Assembly (NCBI RefSeq): GCF_000760735.1
Contig: NZ_JMEX01000008.1
Location: forward strand, 164,845 to 228,844
Length of the DNA: 64,000 nucleotides
Direction: 5' to 3'
Origin: Rhodococcoides fascians A44A
GTDB lineage: Bacteria > Actinomycetota > Actinomycetes > Mycobacteriales > Mycobacteriaceae
This document shows positions 49,796 through 58,424 of the stretch, piece by piece (position 1 is the first letter of the stretch; every line of letters starts with the position of its first letter). The notes beneath the pieces are model-generated. The model was not told where the DNA came from. It was given only the letters and a program-made list of their open reading frames with translations, and did no database searches. The position numbers and the translations under genes were made by a program.

Positions 49796-50413
49796 CTAGG
49801 TGAGGGCGCGTGCCGCCTGGGCGAGGGTGGTCACGGCGTCCCAATCTTCGGCAGCAAGCACGGGCGCCGGGGTGATCCATGACCCTCCGACGCATCCGAC
49901 GTTCGGCAGCGACAGGTACGTCGACGCATTGGCCGTGGAGATCCCGCCCGTCGGGCAGAAGCGGGCCGCTGGAACGGGTGAGTGGATCGACTTCAGGAAG
50001 TTCGCGCCGCCCGACGCCTCGGCCGGGAAGAACTTCAGGTCGGTGTAGCCGGCTTCCAGCAGGGCGAGCACCTCGGACACGGTGGCGGCACCGGGTAGGT
50101 GGGGCAGACCGGTGTCGCGCATCGCCTGTGTCAACCCTGGTGTGCTGCCGGGTGAGACGAGGAACTGCGCGCCGGCGTCGGATGCCTGCTTCGCCTGGCC
50201 GGGCGTGACGATCGTGCCCGCACCGAGAAGGATCTCGGGCACCTCGGCGGCAATGCGTTCGATCGCGTCGAGGGCCACCGGGGTGCGCAGGGTGAGTTCG
50301 ATGACGGGCAGGCCGCCGGCGACGAGGGCGCGGGCGATCGGCACGGCGTGGTCGAGATTTTCGACCACCACCACGGGGATGACGGGTACGCGGTCCAGCA
50401 GGGATTCGGTCAT
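49796..50413 (-). CDS. eda: 2-dehydro-3-deoxy-6-phosphogluconate aldolase
   Basis: 205 aa. Class I aldolase of the Entner-Doudoroff pathway, cleaving KDPG to pyruvate and glyceraldehyde 3-phosphate. Schiff-base Lys127 in YTDLKFFPAEASGG; catalytic Glu39 and Arg43 in VIELTLRTP. Starts 46 bases after edd on the same strand; the pair is one operon. The divergent ROK gene upstream of edd is the probable regulator. Confidence 0.94.
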   Translation of the reverse strand: MTESLLDRVPVIPVVVVENLDHAVPIARALVAGGLPVIELTLRTPVALDAIERIAAEVPEILLGAGTIVTPGQAKQASDAGAQFLVSPGSTPGLTQAMRDTGLPHLPGAATVSEVLALLEAGYTDLKFFPAEASGGANFLKSIHSPVPAARFCPTGGISTANASTYLSLPNVGCVGGSWITPAPVLAAEDWDAVTTLAQAARALT

Positions 50414-50459
50414 GTGTAGTCCTTCTTCTGTGCGTCGGGTCTTCTGAACGGCGGAACTG

Positions 50460-52283
50460 TCAGCGCATCACGAACATGGCGCCTTCGTCGGCGGGGCCGA
50501 CAAGAGCGCGCATGCCGGAGAACAGGTCTCGGCCGGTGGAGACCCACTCGTCCTGCGCCGGCGCTCGGCCGGTGACCACTCTGACCTCGAAGTCCGCAAG
50601 TGGCACGTCGATGTCGAGCGTTCCGGCGACGGAGTCGAGGGTGATCATGTCACCGTCCTCGATCTTCGCGATCGCACCCCCACTGGCTGCTTCGGGCGTG
50701 AGATGAATTGCTGCAGGAACTTTCCCGGACGCTCCGGACATGCGCCCGTCGGTGATGAGCGCGACGCGGTAGCCGCGATCCTGCAGGATTCCCAAGGCCG
50801 GCGTCAGCTTGTGTAGTTCAGGCATTCCGTTGGCCTGCGGCCCCTGGTAACGCAGCACTGCGACGAAGTCGCCTTCCAGATCTCCTGCGTCGAACGCTGC
50901 GAGGAAGTCCGCCTGGTCGTCGAACACCTTCGCGGGCGCGGTGACCACGCGGTGCTCGGCCGCCAGCGCGGAGGTCTTGATGACGCTCTTTCCGATCGGG
51001 CCGGTCAGCATCTTCAGGCCGCCGTCGGCGCTGAACGGTTCGTCGGCGCCGCGAAGCACACTGTCGTCGTGGCTCATTCGCGTACCGTCTTGCCACATCA
51101 CACCCTCGCCGTCGAGCTTGGGTTCCTGCGTGTAACGCCGAAGACCGAATCCAGCAATGGTTTTCACGTCGTCGTGCATCAGACCGGCATCGAGAAGCGA
51201 ACCGATCACGAAACCGAGGCCGCCTGCGGCGTGGAAGTGGTTCACGTCCGCCTTGCCGTTGGGGTAGATCCGTGCCATCAGTGGCACGACAGCCGATAGA
51301 TCCGACAGGTCTTGCCAGGTCAGCGTGATACCGGCGGCGCGGGCGATCGCAACGAGGTGCATGGTGTGGTTGGTCGAGCCGCCGGTGGCCAGGAGTGCAA
51401 CACAGCCGTTGACGATCGCCTTCTCGTCGACGATTTCGCCGACTGGTGTGTAGTTCTCACCGAGATCGGTCAGACCGGTGACGACATGGGCGGCTTCGCG
51501 AGTCAGGGCGTCACGCAACGGGGTTCCGGGATTGACGAAGGACGAGCCGGGTAGGTGCAGACCCATGACCTCCATCAGCAACTGGTTGGAGTTCGCAGTT
51601 CCGAAGAACGTGCACGTGCCACTGCCGTGGTACGACGCCGCCTCCGCGTCCAGCAACGCTTCTCGTCCCACCTTGCCTTCGGCGTAGAGCTGGCGAGCTT
51701 TCGCCTTCTCGCCGTTGGGAAGTCCGGAGGTCATCGGGCCCGCGGGGACGAACACGGCGGGCAGGTGGCCGAAGCTCAAGGCGCCCATGAGCATTCCTGG
51801 CACGATCTTGTCGCACACGCCCAGCATGAGGGTGGCGTCGAACATGTCGTGCGACAGCGCAATTGCGGTGGACATCGCGATGATGTCACGACTGAAGAGC
51901 GAGAGTTGCATCCCGTCGCGGCCCTGGGTGATGCCGTCGCACATCGCGGGCACTCCCCCGGCGAACTGCGCGATTCCGCCTGCTTCGATGACAGCGGCCT
52001 TGAGTGCAGCCGGGTAGGTCTCGAACGGCTTGTGCGCCGAGAGCATGTCGTTGTACGCGGACACGATGGCGATGTTCGGCTTCACCATGCCGCGCAGGGC
52101 TTGCTTGTCGGCTTTTCCCGACGCGGCGAAACCGTGGGCGATGTTGGCGCAGGCAAGCCGCCCGCGAGCGGGGCCTCGACTTCCTGCTGCGGCGATGCGA
52201 TCGAGGTAGGTGGCCCGGGCGGACTGGCTGCGGGCTGCGATGCGGTCGGTGACCTGACGCAGGACCGGGTGGATGGTGTCCAT
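50460..52283 (-). CDS. edd: Phosphogluconate dehydratase
   Basis: 607 aa. Dehydrates 6-phosphogluconate to KDPG. IlvD/Edd family with cluster cysteines in [29 protein letters not shown] and [15 protein letters not shown]-terminal [21 protein letters not shown] 52281-52283 behind GGGAGA. Loss of the upstream frame (8 residues) is supported by that site. With eda it gives a full ED branch, which is a frequent glycolytic route in Rhodococcus as I understand it. Confidence 0.95.
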   Translation of the reverse strand: MDTIHPVLRQVTDRIAARSQSARATYLDRIAAAGSRGPARGRLACANIAHGFAASGKADKQALRGMVKPNIAIVSAYNDMLSAHKPFETYPAALKAAVIEAGGIAQFAGGVPAMCDGITQGRDGMQLSLFSRDIIAMSTAIALSHDMFDATLMLGVCDKIVPGMLMGALSFGHLPAVFVPAGPMTSGLPNGEKAKARQLYAEGKVGREALLDAEAASYHGSGTCTFFGTANSNQLLMEVMGLHLPGSSFVNPGTPLRDALTREAAHVVTGLTDLGENYTPVGEIVDEKAIVNGCVALLATGGSTNHTMHLVAIARAAGITLTWQDLSDLSAVVPLMARIYPNGKADVNHFHAAGGLGFVIGSLLDAGLMHDDVKTIAGFGLRRYTQEPKLDGEGVMWQDGTRMSHDDSVLRGADEPFSADGGLKMLTGPIGKSVIKTSALAAEHRVVTAPAKVFDDQADFLAAFDAGDLEGDFVAVLRYQGPQANGMPELHKLTPALGILQDRGYRVALITDGRMSGASGKVPAAIHLTPEAASGGAIAKIEDGDMITLDSVAGTLDIDVPLADFEVRVVTGRAPAQDEWVSTGRDLFSGMRALVGPADEGAMFVMR

Positions 52284-52348
52284 GAGGTGTCTCCCTGTTC
52301 GGTCTTTCACGATTCAGACTAGAGGCACTTACGCGTCACGACAACCCA

Positions 52349-52373
52349 ACTTACGTTTTTCAAAACCCTAAGT
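52349..52373. promoter_or_regulatory. 25-bp imperfect palindrome, candidate ROK operator for edd-eda
   Basis: Centre at 52361, arms ACTTACGTTTTT and AAAACCCTAAGT; 10 of 12 arm pairs match. The A/T-rich core with ACTTA...TAAGT ends is the usual shape of ROK (NagC/Xylr/GlkR-type) operators. It lies 66 bases before edd and 44 bases before the ROK gene, where it could repress both. A half-site ACTTACG occurs again at 52327-52333. Confidence 0.65.
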
Positions 52374-52416
52374 CTGCGATCTTGCGTTGTTGCCGCAACG
52401 GTTGCGGATTGGTTGA

Positions 52417-53607
52417 ATGACGTATATGCGAATGTCACGTGCAAGTGCTCCACCTGCGACAGCAGGTGAGATGTTCGCGCTGATCCGTGACGGTGATGCC
52501 GACACCCGAGCGGACCTCGGAAAGACGACCGGCCTGTCGCGATCGGCCGTCGCCGCACGCGTCACTGCGCTCACCACACTCGGATTGATCGTCGAAACCG
52601 AGGACACTCTCTCGACCGGGGGCAGGCCACCTGCCCGGTTGTCGTTCGACGTCGACGCGGGAATCGTGCTCGCTGCAGCCATCGGCCGAAGTCGTTCACA
52701 ACTGGGCGTGTTCACCCTCGGTGGCGAATTCCTCCTCGGCGACACCGTCGACCAGGAGATCGGCATCGGACCGGACGAGTTGATGCCGCAGATCACCAAG
52801 CGACTGGAAGCGCTCGTCGACGACGCTGCACGCAGCGATCACCGCATTCTCGGAGTCGGCCTGTCCATCCCCGGCACCGCGGACACCGCCCGTGGGTGCA
52901 GTCTCGACTCCCCGATCATGCACGGCTGGGACGGAGTCCCGCTCGCACCGTTCTTCGCCGACACGACCGACGCGCCGGTCTTCCTCGACAACGACGCCAA
53001 CGCGATGGTGCTGGCCGAACGCCGCGACAACCGGCATCGATTCACGAATGCGCTGCTGGTCAAGGCGTCGACGGGTCTCGGCGCGGGGATTGTCGCCGGC
53101 GGCGAACTGCAGCGCGGATCACTCGGCGCAGCAGGAGAATTCGGCCACACCAAAACCTCCGCCGCGGCCGGAGTCGCATGTCGCTGCGGAGACAGCGGCT
53201 GCCTGGAAGCCATCGCAGGCGGCTGGGCACTGGTACGCGCATTGCAGGAACAAGGCAGAAGCGTCGGCCACATTCGAGGCGTCGTCGACCTGGCGGTGAG
53301 CGGCGACCCCGAGGCGCGTCGGCTCATTCGCGACAGCGGCCGCCACATCGGCGAGACGCTGGCAGGCGCCGTGAACCTACTCAACCCCGAGGTCCTCATC
53401 GTCGGCGGAGACATGGCCAAGGCCTACGACATCTTCGTCGCCGGGTTACGTGAGACCGTCTACGGAAATGCGACGGCGCTGGCCACCAAGGCTTTGACCA
53501 TTCAAGCGACAACACACGGCGACTACTCCGGCGTCATAGGTAGCGCGGCAATGGTATTGGACCAGGTACTGAGCGCGCGAGCGGTCGACGACGCACTGGG
53601 CGGCTGA
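52417..53607 (+). CDS. ROK-family transcriptional repressor
   Basis: 396 aa. N-terminal winged helix (DTRADLGKTTGLSRSAVAARVTALTTLGLIVETED, about 28-62), then a sugar-kinase-like ROK fold: LGVGLSIPGTAD, DNDANAMVLAERR, GLGAGIVAGGELQRGSLGAAGEFGHTK, and the Zn motif CRCGDSGCLEAIAG (C-x-CG-x2-GC-x-E). Divergent from edd-eda with the palindrome between. Start assigned to the ATG at 52417; 52426 and 52432 are alternatives. Effector probably a phosphorylated sugar or gluconate (inference). Confidence 0.9.
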   Translation: MTYMRMSRASAPPATAGEMFALIRDGDADTRADLGKTTGLSRSAVAARVTALTTLGLIVETEDTLSTGGRPPARLSFDVDAGIVLAAAIGRSRSQLGVFTLGGEFLLGDTVDQEIGIGPDELMPQITKRLEALVDDAARSDHRILGVGLSIPGTADTARGCSLDSPIMHGWDGVPLAPFFADTTDAPVFLDNDANAMVLAERRDNRHRFTNALLVKASTGLGAGIVAGGELQRGSLGAAGEFGHTKTSAAAGVACRCGDSGCLEAIAGGWALVRALQEQGRSVGHIRGVVDLAVSGDPEARRLIRDSGRHIGETLAGAVNLLNPEVLIVGGDMAKAYDIFVAGLRETVYGNATALATKALTIQATTHGDYSGVIGSAAMVLDQVLSARAVDDALGG

Positions 53608-53703
53608 CGTCCGCCCACGGCGCTTCTCCCGTTCGGCGCAGGATCGGAACCATTGACCGCAGCTACACCGGAATGTGGCCGGGCTGCCACCAGGAGCGTC
53701 TAG

Positions 53704-53719
53704 GGTGATCGCTGTCACA
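53704..53719. promoter_or_regulatory. CRP/GlxR-like site upstream of cstA
   Basis: GGTGA-TCGCTG-TCACA matches the CRP consensus TGTGA-N6-TCACA with one mismatch. It ends 8 bases before the first ATG (53727) of the cstA frame and overlaps TAGGGT (53701-53706), a possible -10, so binding there would more likely repress than activate unless the start lies elsewhere. cstA is a known cAMP-CRP target in E. coli and a GlxR target in corynebacteria. Confidence 0.55.
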
Positions 53720-53744
53720 TTCGCGAATGCTGAAAGCGGTCCCC

Positions 53745-56030
53745 ATGGCTTTGAAAGCGGCAGACGATCCGAACATCGAGTTGTTGAAGACCGATGCGGA
53801 TCTGCCCCCGGTCGGAGTAGTCGACAAATCTCCGATGACTCCCGCCAAACGCGTCCTGTTCGTCCTCATCGGATTGCTCGGTGGTGTGGCCTGGACGGTC
53901 GTCGCGATCGTCCGAGGCGAGAACCCCAATGCGGTGTGGTTCGTGATCGCAGCGGTCTGCACCTACATCATCGCGTTCCGGTTCTACGCACGGTTGATCG
54001 AGCGTAAGATCGTCTTCCCTCGCGACGACCGAGCCACGCCTGCCGAGATCCTCGAGAACGGCAAGGATTACATGCCGACGGATCGGCGGGTGCTCTTCGG
54101 TCACCACTTCGCCGCGATCGCCGGTGCAGGCCCCCTCGTCGGCCCTGTTCTGGCCGCTCAGATGGGCTACCTTCCGGGCACGATGTGGATCATCATCGGC
54201 GTCGTGTTCGCCGGTGCCGTGCAGGATTTCCTCGTCCTGTGGATCTCGACGCGACGCCGGGGCCGCAGCCTCGGCCAGATGGCCCGCGACGAGCTGGGAG
54301 TGGTCGGCGGCACCGCGGCACTCATCGGCGTCTTCGTCATCATGATCATCATCATCGCCGTGCTCGCGCTGGTGGTCGTCAACGCTCTCGCGGAGAGCCC
54401 GTGGGGCGTCTTCTCCATCGCACTGACCATCCCCATCGCGTTGTTCATGGGCGTCTACCTGCGCTACCTGCGTCCCGGCAAGGTGTCCGAGGTGTCGTTG
54501 ATCGGCGTCGTGCTGCTGCTGTTCGCCATCGTCGCCGGCGGCTGGGTCGCCGAAACCGAATGGGGCACCGATTGGTTCACTCTCTCGAAGGTCACCGTCG
54601 CCTGGTGCCTGATCGGATACGGCCTCGCCGCCTCGATCCTGCCGGTGTGGCTGCTTCTCGCTCCGCGTGACTACCTGTCCACGTTCATGAAGGTCGGCAC
54701 CATTGCACTGCTGGCCGTCGGCATCCTCATCGCACGGCCCGAGATCCAGATGCCCGCGATGACGTCGTTCGCCACCGAGGGCAACGGTCCTGCGTTCTCC
54801 GGCTCGCTGTTCCCGTTCCTGTTCATCACCATCGCCTGCGGCGCCCTGTCCGGGTTCCACGCCCTCATCTGCTCCGGCACCACTCCGAAGCTGCTGGAGA
54901 AGGAAAAGCAGATGCGGATGATCGGCTACGGCGGCATGCTCACCGAATCCTTCGTCGCGATCATGGCGCTCGTCACCGCCTGTGTTCTCGATCAGCACAT
55001 CTACTTCGCGCTCAACGCTCCGGCGACGCTCACCGGCGGAACCCCGGAAACCGCGGCGGACTACGTCAACGGGCTCGGCTTGAGCGGCGGGGACATCACC
55101 GCAGCGGAATTGAGCCAGGCGGCATCCGACGTCGGCGAAGAATCGATCATTTCCCGCACCGGTGGTGCACCGACGCTCGCATTCGGTATGTCCGAGGTGC
55201 TGCATCAGGTCTTCGGCGGCGAAAGCCTCAAGTCGTTCTGGTACCACTTCGCGATCATGTTCGAGGCACTGTTCATTCTCACGACGGTCGACGCAGGCAC
55301 GCGCGTTGCACGCTTCATGCTCTCCGACAGCATCGGCAACCTGCCCGGCTCGTCGGCCAAGAAGTTCAAGGACCCGTCGTGGCGACCCGGCGCATGGGTG
55401 TGCTCGTTCATCGTCGTCGCAGCGTGGGGCGCAATCCTTCTCATGGGCGTCACCGACCCGCTCGGCGGCATCAACACGCTGTTCCCGCTCTTCGGCATCG
55501 CAAATCAGTTGCTCGCCGCGATCGCCTTGACGGTGGTCCTGACCATCGTGATGAAGCGCGGCCTGTTCAAGTGGGCCTGGATTCCCGGTGTCCCCCTTGC
55601 CTGGGACCTCATCGTGACGATGACCGCGTCGTACCAGAAGATCTTCTCGTCGGTGCCCGCCATCGGATACTGGGCGCAGCACTCCCAGTTCGTCGACGCC
55701 AAGAACCAGGGCCTCACCGAATTCGGCAGCGCCAAGTCCGCCGAAGCAATCGACGCCGTCATCAGGAACACGTTCATCCAGGGAACGTTGTCGATCATCT
55801 TCGCCGTGCTGGTCATCATCGTCGCCGCAGCCGGCATTCTGGTCTGCATCAAGGCTGTTCGAGCAGGCGGACTCCCGGACAACGAAGAACCCGAGGTTCC
55901 GTCGAAGATCTTCGGACCCGCAGGCTTCGTCCCGACCGCGGCAGAGAAGGAAATCCAGGGCGAATGGGACAAGCTCATCGCCGACGGCACCGTCCGCGCA
56001 CCGGGTGCGGCGCACGCAGGGCATCACTGA
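53745..56030 (+). CDS. cstA: Carbon-starvation pyruvate/peptide transporter CstA
   Basis: About 761 aa, 16-18 membrane segments. CstA-family motifs: GHHFAAIAGAGPLVGPVLAAQMGYLPG, GAVQDFLVLW, CGALSGFHALICSGTTPKLLEKE and DAGTRVARFML. Imports pyruvate (and perhaps peptides) at starvation. The ATG at 53745 (MALKAADDPN) is taken; 53727 is also possible. Followed after 1 base by the small CstA partner. A CRP-like site lies upstream. Confidence 0.92.
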   Translation: MALKAADDPNIELLKTDADLPPVGVVDKSPMTPAKRVLFVLIGLLGGVAWTVVAIVRGENPNAVWFVIAAVCTYIIAFRFYARLIERKIVFPRDDRATPAEILENGKDYMPTDRRVLFGHHFAAIAGAGPLVGPVLAAQMGYLPGTMWIIIGVVFAGAVQDFLVLWISTRRRGRSLGQMARDELGVVGGTAALIGVFVIMIIIIAVLALVVVNALAESPWGVFSIALTIPIALFMGVYLRYLRPGKVSEVSLIGVVLLLFAIVAGGWVAETEWGTDWFTLSKVTVAWCLIGYGLAASILPVWLLLAPRDYLSTFMKVGTIALLAVGILIARPEIQMPAMTSFATEGNGPAFSGSLFPFLFITIACGALSGFHALICSGTTPKLLEKEKQMRMIGYGGMLTESFVAIMALVTACVLDQHIYFALNAPATLTGGTPETAADYVNGLGLSGGDITAAELSQAASDVGEESIISRTGGAPTLAFGMSEVLHQVFGGESLKSFWYHFAIMFEALFILTTVDAGTRVARFMLSDSIGNLPGSSAKKFKDPSWRPGAWVCSFIVVAAWGAILLMGVTDPLGGINTLFPLFGIANQLLAAIALTVVLTIVMKRGLFKWAWIPGVPLAWDLIVTMTASYQKIFSSVPAIGYWAQHSQFVDAKNQGLTEFGSAKSAEAIDAVIRNTFIQGTLSIIFAVLVIIVAAAGILVCIKAVRAGGLPDNEEPEVPSKIFGPAGFVPTAAEKEIQGEWDKLIADGTVRAPGAAHAGHH

Positions 56031-56031
56031 C

Positions 56032-56202
56032 ATGCGCGGGCTTCTGTGGTGGATCACTTCGGTGATGGGCGACAAGGACTACGAGCGCTACGTCGCCCAC
56101 ATGCAGCGGGTCCACCCCGGCGAACCGGTTCCGTCCGAACGTCAGTTCTGGCGGGACCGCTACGCCGACGCCGACACGAACCCCGGCGCCCGCTGCTGTT
56201 GA
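56032..56202 (+). CDS. YbdD/YjiX-like small protein (DUF466), CstA partner
   Basis: 56 aa. The complete short family: RGLLWWITSVMGDKDYERYVAHMQRVHPGEPVPSERQFWRDRYADAD, with a conserved Cys pair at the end. ATG 56032, next to the cstA stop, as in E. coli cstA-ybdD. In the proteobacterial system the small protein is required for CstA transport. Confidence 0.9.
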   Translation: MRGLLWWITSVMGDKDYERYVAHMQRVHPGEPVPSERQFWRDRYADADTNPGARCC

Positions 56203-56267
56203 GGTGAACTGGCGTCGTACATGCGTGTCCGATTCCCGCTAGCGACTACAGGGGGCGCGGTGACACA

Positions 56268-57722
56268 GTGGAGTCCATGGAATTGGACTTCGACCGGTGT
56301 TACCGCGCCGTCTCGGCACGAGACACCCGTTTCGACGGGCAGTTCTTCACTGCCGTGCGCACGACGGGCATCTACTGTCGCCCGTCGTGCCCGGCGACCA
56401 CCCCCAAGGCACATAACGTCACGTTCGTTCCGACCGCTGCCGCCGCGCAGCACGAGGGATACCGTGCGTGTCGACGCTGTCAGCCCGACGCCACTCCGGG
56501 CTCACCGCGATGGAACATCCACTCGGATCTGACGTCGCGCGCCATGCGCTTGATTTCCGACGGCGCGGTGGAGCGCGGTGGCGTCGACGCTCTCGCCGAT
56601 ACCCTCGGGTACTCGACCCGGCAGTTGACGCGGGTGCTGACCACAGAGATCGGCGCGGGCCCGCTCGCGCTGGCCAGGGCCCACCGCGCCCACACGGCCC
56701 GCACCCTGATCCAGACGACCGACATGTCGATGAGCGACATCGCATTCGCATCGGGGTTCTCTAGCATCAGGCAGTTCAACGACACCGTTCGGGAAGTATT
56801 CGCCGTCAACCCCACGACGTTGCGCGACGAAGCGAATCGCCGAAAGACCATCTCGTCCAACGGAACCGTGTCGGTGAGACTCCCCTATCGTCAGCCGATG
56901 GACACCGGGTGGCTCGAGTGGTTCCTCGAAGGCCACGCGGTACCCGGCATCGAATCGTTCGAGAACGGCCTCTACCGGCGGTCACTGCGTCTCCCCCACG
57001 GTCACGCCGTCGTCGGGATGCGCTTCGTCGACGGGTACGTCGAGGCAACGCTGAGCCTGATGGACATGCGAGACCTCGCCCCCGCCGTCGCCCGGATCCG
57101 TCACCTGCTCGATCTGGACGCCGACCCCGAAGCCGTCGACTCCGCGCTGTCCGAGGACCAGGCGTTGGCGTCGAACATCGCCGCACACCGCGGGATGCGA
57201 GCGCCCGGCAGCATCGACGGTGAGGAACTGTTGCTGCGCACCATGATCGGGCAGCAGATCTCACTACGCGCCGCCGCCACCCACACTGCGCGCCTGGTCG
57301 ACGCGCTCGGCGACCACATCGAGGATCCACTCGGCGGCACCGTCACGCGGTTGTTTCCCAGCGCGGCCGTCATCGCCGAACGCGGACACGAGGTACTCAC
57401 CGGCCCGCGTGCACGGGTCAGTTCGATCATCGGCGTCGCCGACGCGGTGGCGTCGGGCAAGATCGTCCTTCATCCGGCCCGGCCGGCCGAGGAGCTGGAA
57501 CGGGACTTGCTCGCGCTCAAAGGGATCGGCCCGTGGACGGCGCGGTACGTCGTCATGCGCACTCTCGCCGACCCGGATGTATTGCTCGACACCGATCTCG
57601 TCGTCCGCCAGGGCGCCGAGGCACTCGGACTTTCGCTGAAGGACTCGGACCGCTGGGCGCCGTGGCGGTCCTACGTCTCCATGCACCTGTGGAACATCGC
57701 CCTGACAAGGAGAGCAGCATGA
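56268..57722 (+). CDS. alkA: Ada regulatory domain fused to AlkA 3-methyladenine DNA glycosylase
   Basis: 484 aa. Residues 1-80: Ada N-terminal zinc domain (CRPSCPATT, CRRCQ), which accepts methyl phosphotriesters. Residues 85-180: AraC HTH (LADTLGYSTRQLTRVLTTEIGAGPLALARAHRAHTARTL). Residues 200-480: AlkA-type HhH-GPD glycosylase (RTMIGQQISLRAA, LKGIGPWTARYVVMRTLADPDVLLDTDLVV). The same fusion occurs in mycobacteria. ATG 56268 or 56277. Its TGA overlaps the ogt start (ATGA), so methylation damage likely induces both. Confidence 0.94.
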   Translation: MESMELDFDRCYRAVSARDTRFDGQFFTAVRTTGIYCRPSCPATTPKAHNVTFVPTAAAAQHEGYRACRRCQPDATPGSPRWNIHSDLTSRAMRLISDGAVERGGVDALADTLGYSTRQLTRVLTTEIGAGPLALARAHRAHTARTLIQTTDMSMSDIAFASGFSSIRQFNDTVREVFAVNPTTLRDEANRRKTISSNGTVSVRLPYRQPMDTGWLEWFLEGHAVPGIESFENGLYRRSLRLPHGHAVVGMRFVDGYVEATLSLMDMRDLAPAVARIRHLLDLDADPEAVDSALSEDQALASNIAAHRGMRAPGSIDGEELLLRTMIGQQISLRAAATHTARLVDALGDHIEDPLGGTVTRLFPSAAVIAERGHEVLTGPRARVSSIIGVADAVASGKIVLHPARPAEELERDLLALKGIGPWTARYVVMRTLADPDVLLDTDLVVRQGAEALGLSLKDSDRWAPWRSYVSMHLWNIALTRRAA

Positions 57723-58231
57723 CTGCATCGTTCGCCACCACCGACACCCCGATCGGCCCGTTCACGACCGTCGTCGACGACGCGGGGTCGGTGCTCGCCT
57801 CGGGATGGACGGACTCGATCGACAATCTGGTCCCGCTGATCCACACAAGTCTCCGGCCTACCGATCTTCGGCAGGCCTCGACGCTCGGCAGCGTGACCGC
57901 AGCCGTCGACGCCTATCACCGCGGCGACGTGCACGCCATCGACGACGTACCGGTATCGCAACAGTCGGGAGAATTTCTGGTCCACGCCTGGAAGGTTCTG
58001 CGGACAGTGCCTGCCGGGTCGCCGGTGACGTACTCGCAATTCGCGGAAATGGCCGGGCGCCCGGCGGCCATTCGAGGGGCTGCGTCCGCCTGCGCGCGCA
58101 ATGCTGCCGCACTGTTCGTGCCGTGCCACCGAGTGTTCCGAATCGGCGGCGCGCTCGGCGGATTCAGATGGGGTCTGCCGGCGAAGGAATGGCTCCTGAC
58201 ACACGAAGCAGGAGTGGAGCCTGCGGAATGA
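57719..58231 (+). CDS. ogt: Methylated-DNA-protein cysteine methyltransferase
   Basis: 170 aa. Suicide repair of O6-methylguanine; acceptor Cys136 in VPCHRVF, GRPAAIRGAASACARN before it and GGFRWGLPAKEWLLTHE after it. ATG 57719 overlaps alkA. The last seven residues (AGVEPAE) and the TGA are provided by the first unit of the 33-bp tandem repeat; other Ogt proteins usually end near the KEWLLTHE position. The extension may be harmless, as it follows the folded domain. Confidence 0.94.
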   Translation: MTASFATTDTPIGPFTTVVDDAGSVLASGWTDSIDNLVPLIHTSLRPTDLRQASTLGSVTAAVDAYHRGDVHAIDDVPVSQQSGEFLVHAWKVLRTVPAGSPVTYSQFAEMAGRPAAIRGAASACARNAAALFVPCHRVFRIGGALGGFRWGLPAKEWLLTHEAGVEPAE

Positions 58232-58357
58232 CCGGTGGAGGCAGGAGTAAAGCCTGCGGAATGACCGGTGGAGGCAGGAGTGGAGCCTGCGGAATGACGG
58301 GTGGAGGCAGGAGTGGAGCCTGCGGAATGACCAGGGGAGCGGGAGTGGAGTCATGAA
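58208..58357 (+). repeat. EPAE-stop tandem repeat, locus 2 (33-bp period, 4 units plus degenerate fifth)
   Basis: Units start at 58208, 58241, 58274 and 58307, each GCAGGAGTGGAGCCTGCGGA plus ATGACCGGTGGAG or a one- to two-base variant; a fifth, diverged unit starts near 58340. The first unit ends ogt in frame (AGVEPAE, TGA 58229-58231). Because 33 is a multiple of three, the other frames stay open on both strands, which creates spurious ORFs. The core is shared with 1187-1255 and 63876-64000. Confidence 0.92.
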
Positions 58358-58424
58358 ACGTTAAGGTCACTCGAGTGGATCGAACGATGCACCGAGCGGC
58401 GGGGCGACGGAAGGAACGTGCAGC

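Noticed and set aside
53715..56075. 786-aa minus-strand open frame across cstA
   Set aside because: Low-complexity Asp/Glu/His/Arg composition typical of an antisense shadow; cstA on the plus strand has clear motifs.
57671..58354. Repeat-containing ORFs on both strands (for example SFRRLHSC repeats)
   Set aside because: They are produced by the 33-bp period of the tandem repeat, which keeps frames open; no start signals or homology.
58208..58357. Possible CRISPR array
   Set aside because: Units abut as a tandem repeat without unique spacers, and no cas genes are present.
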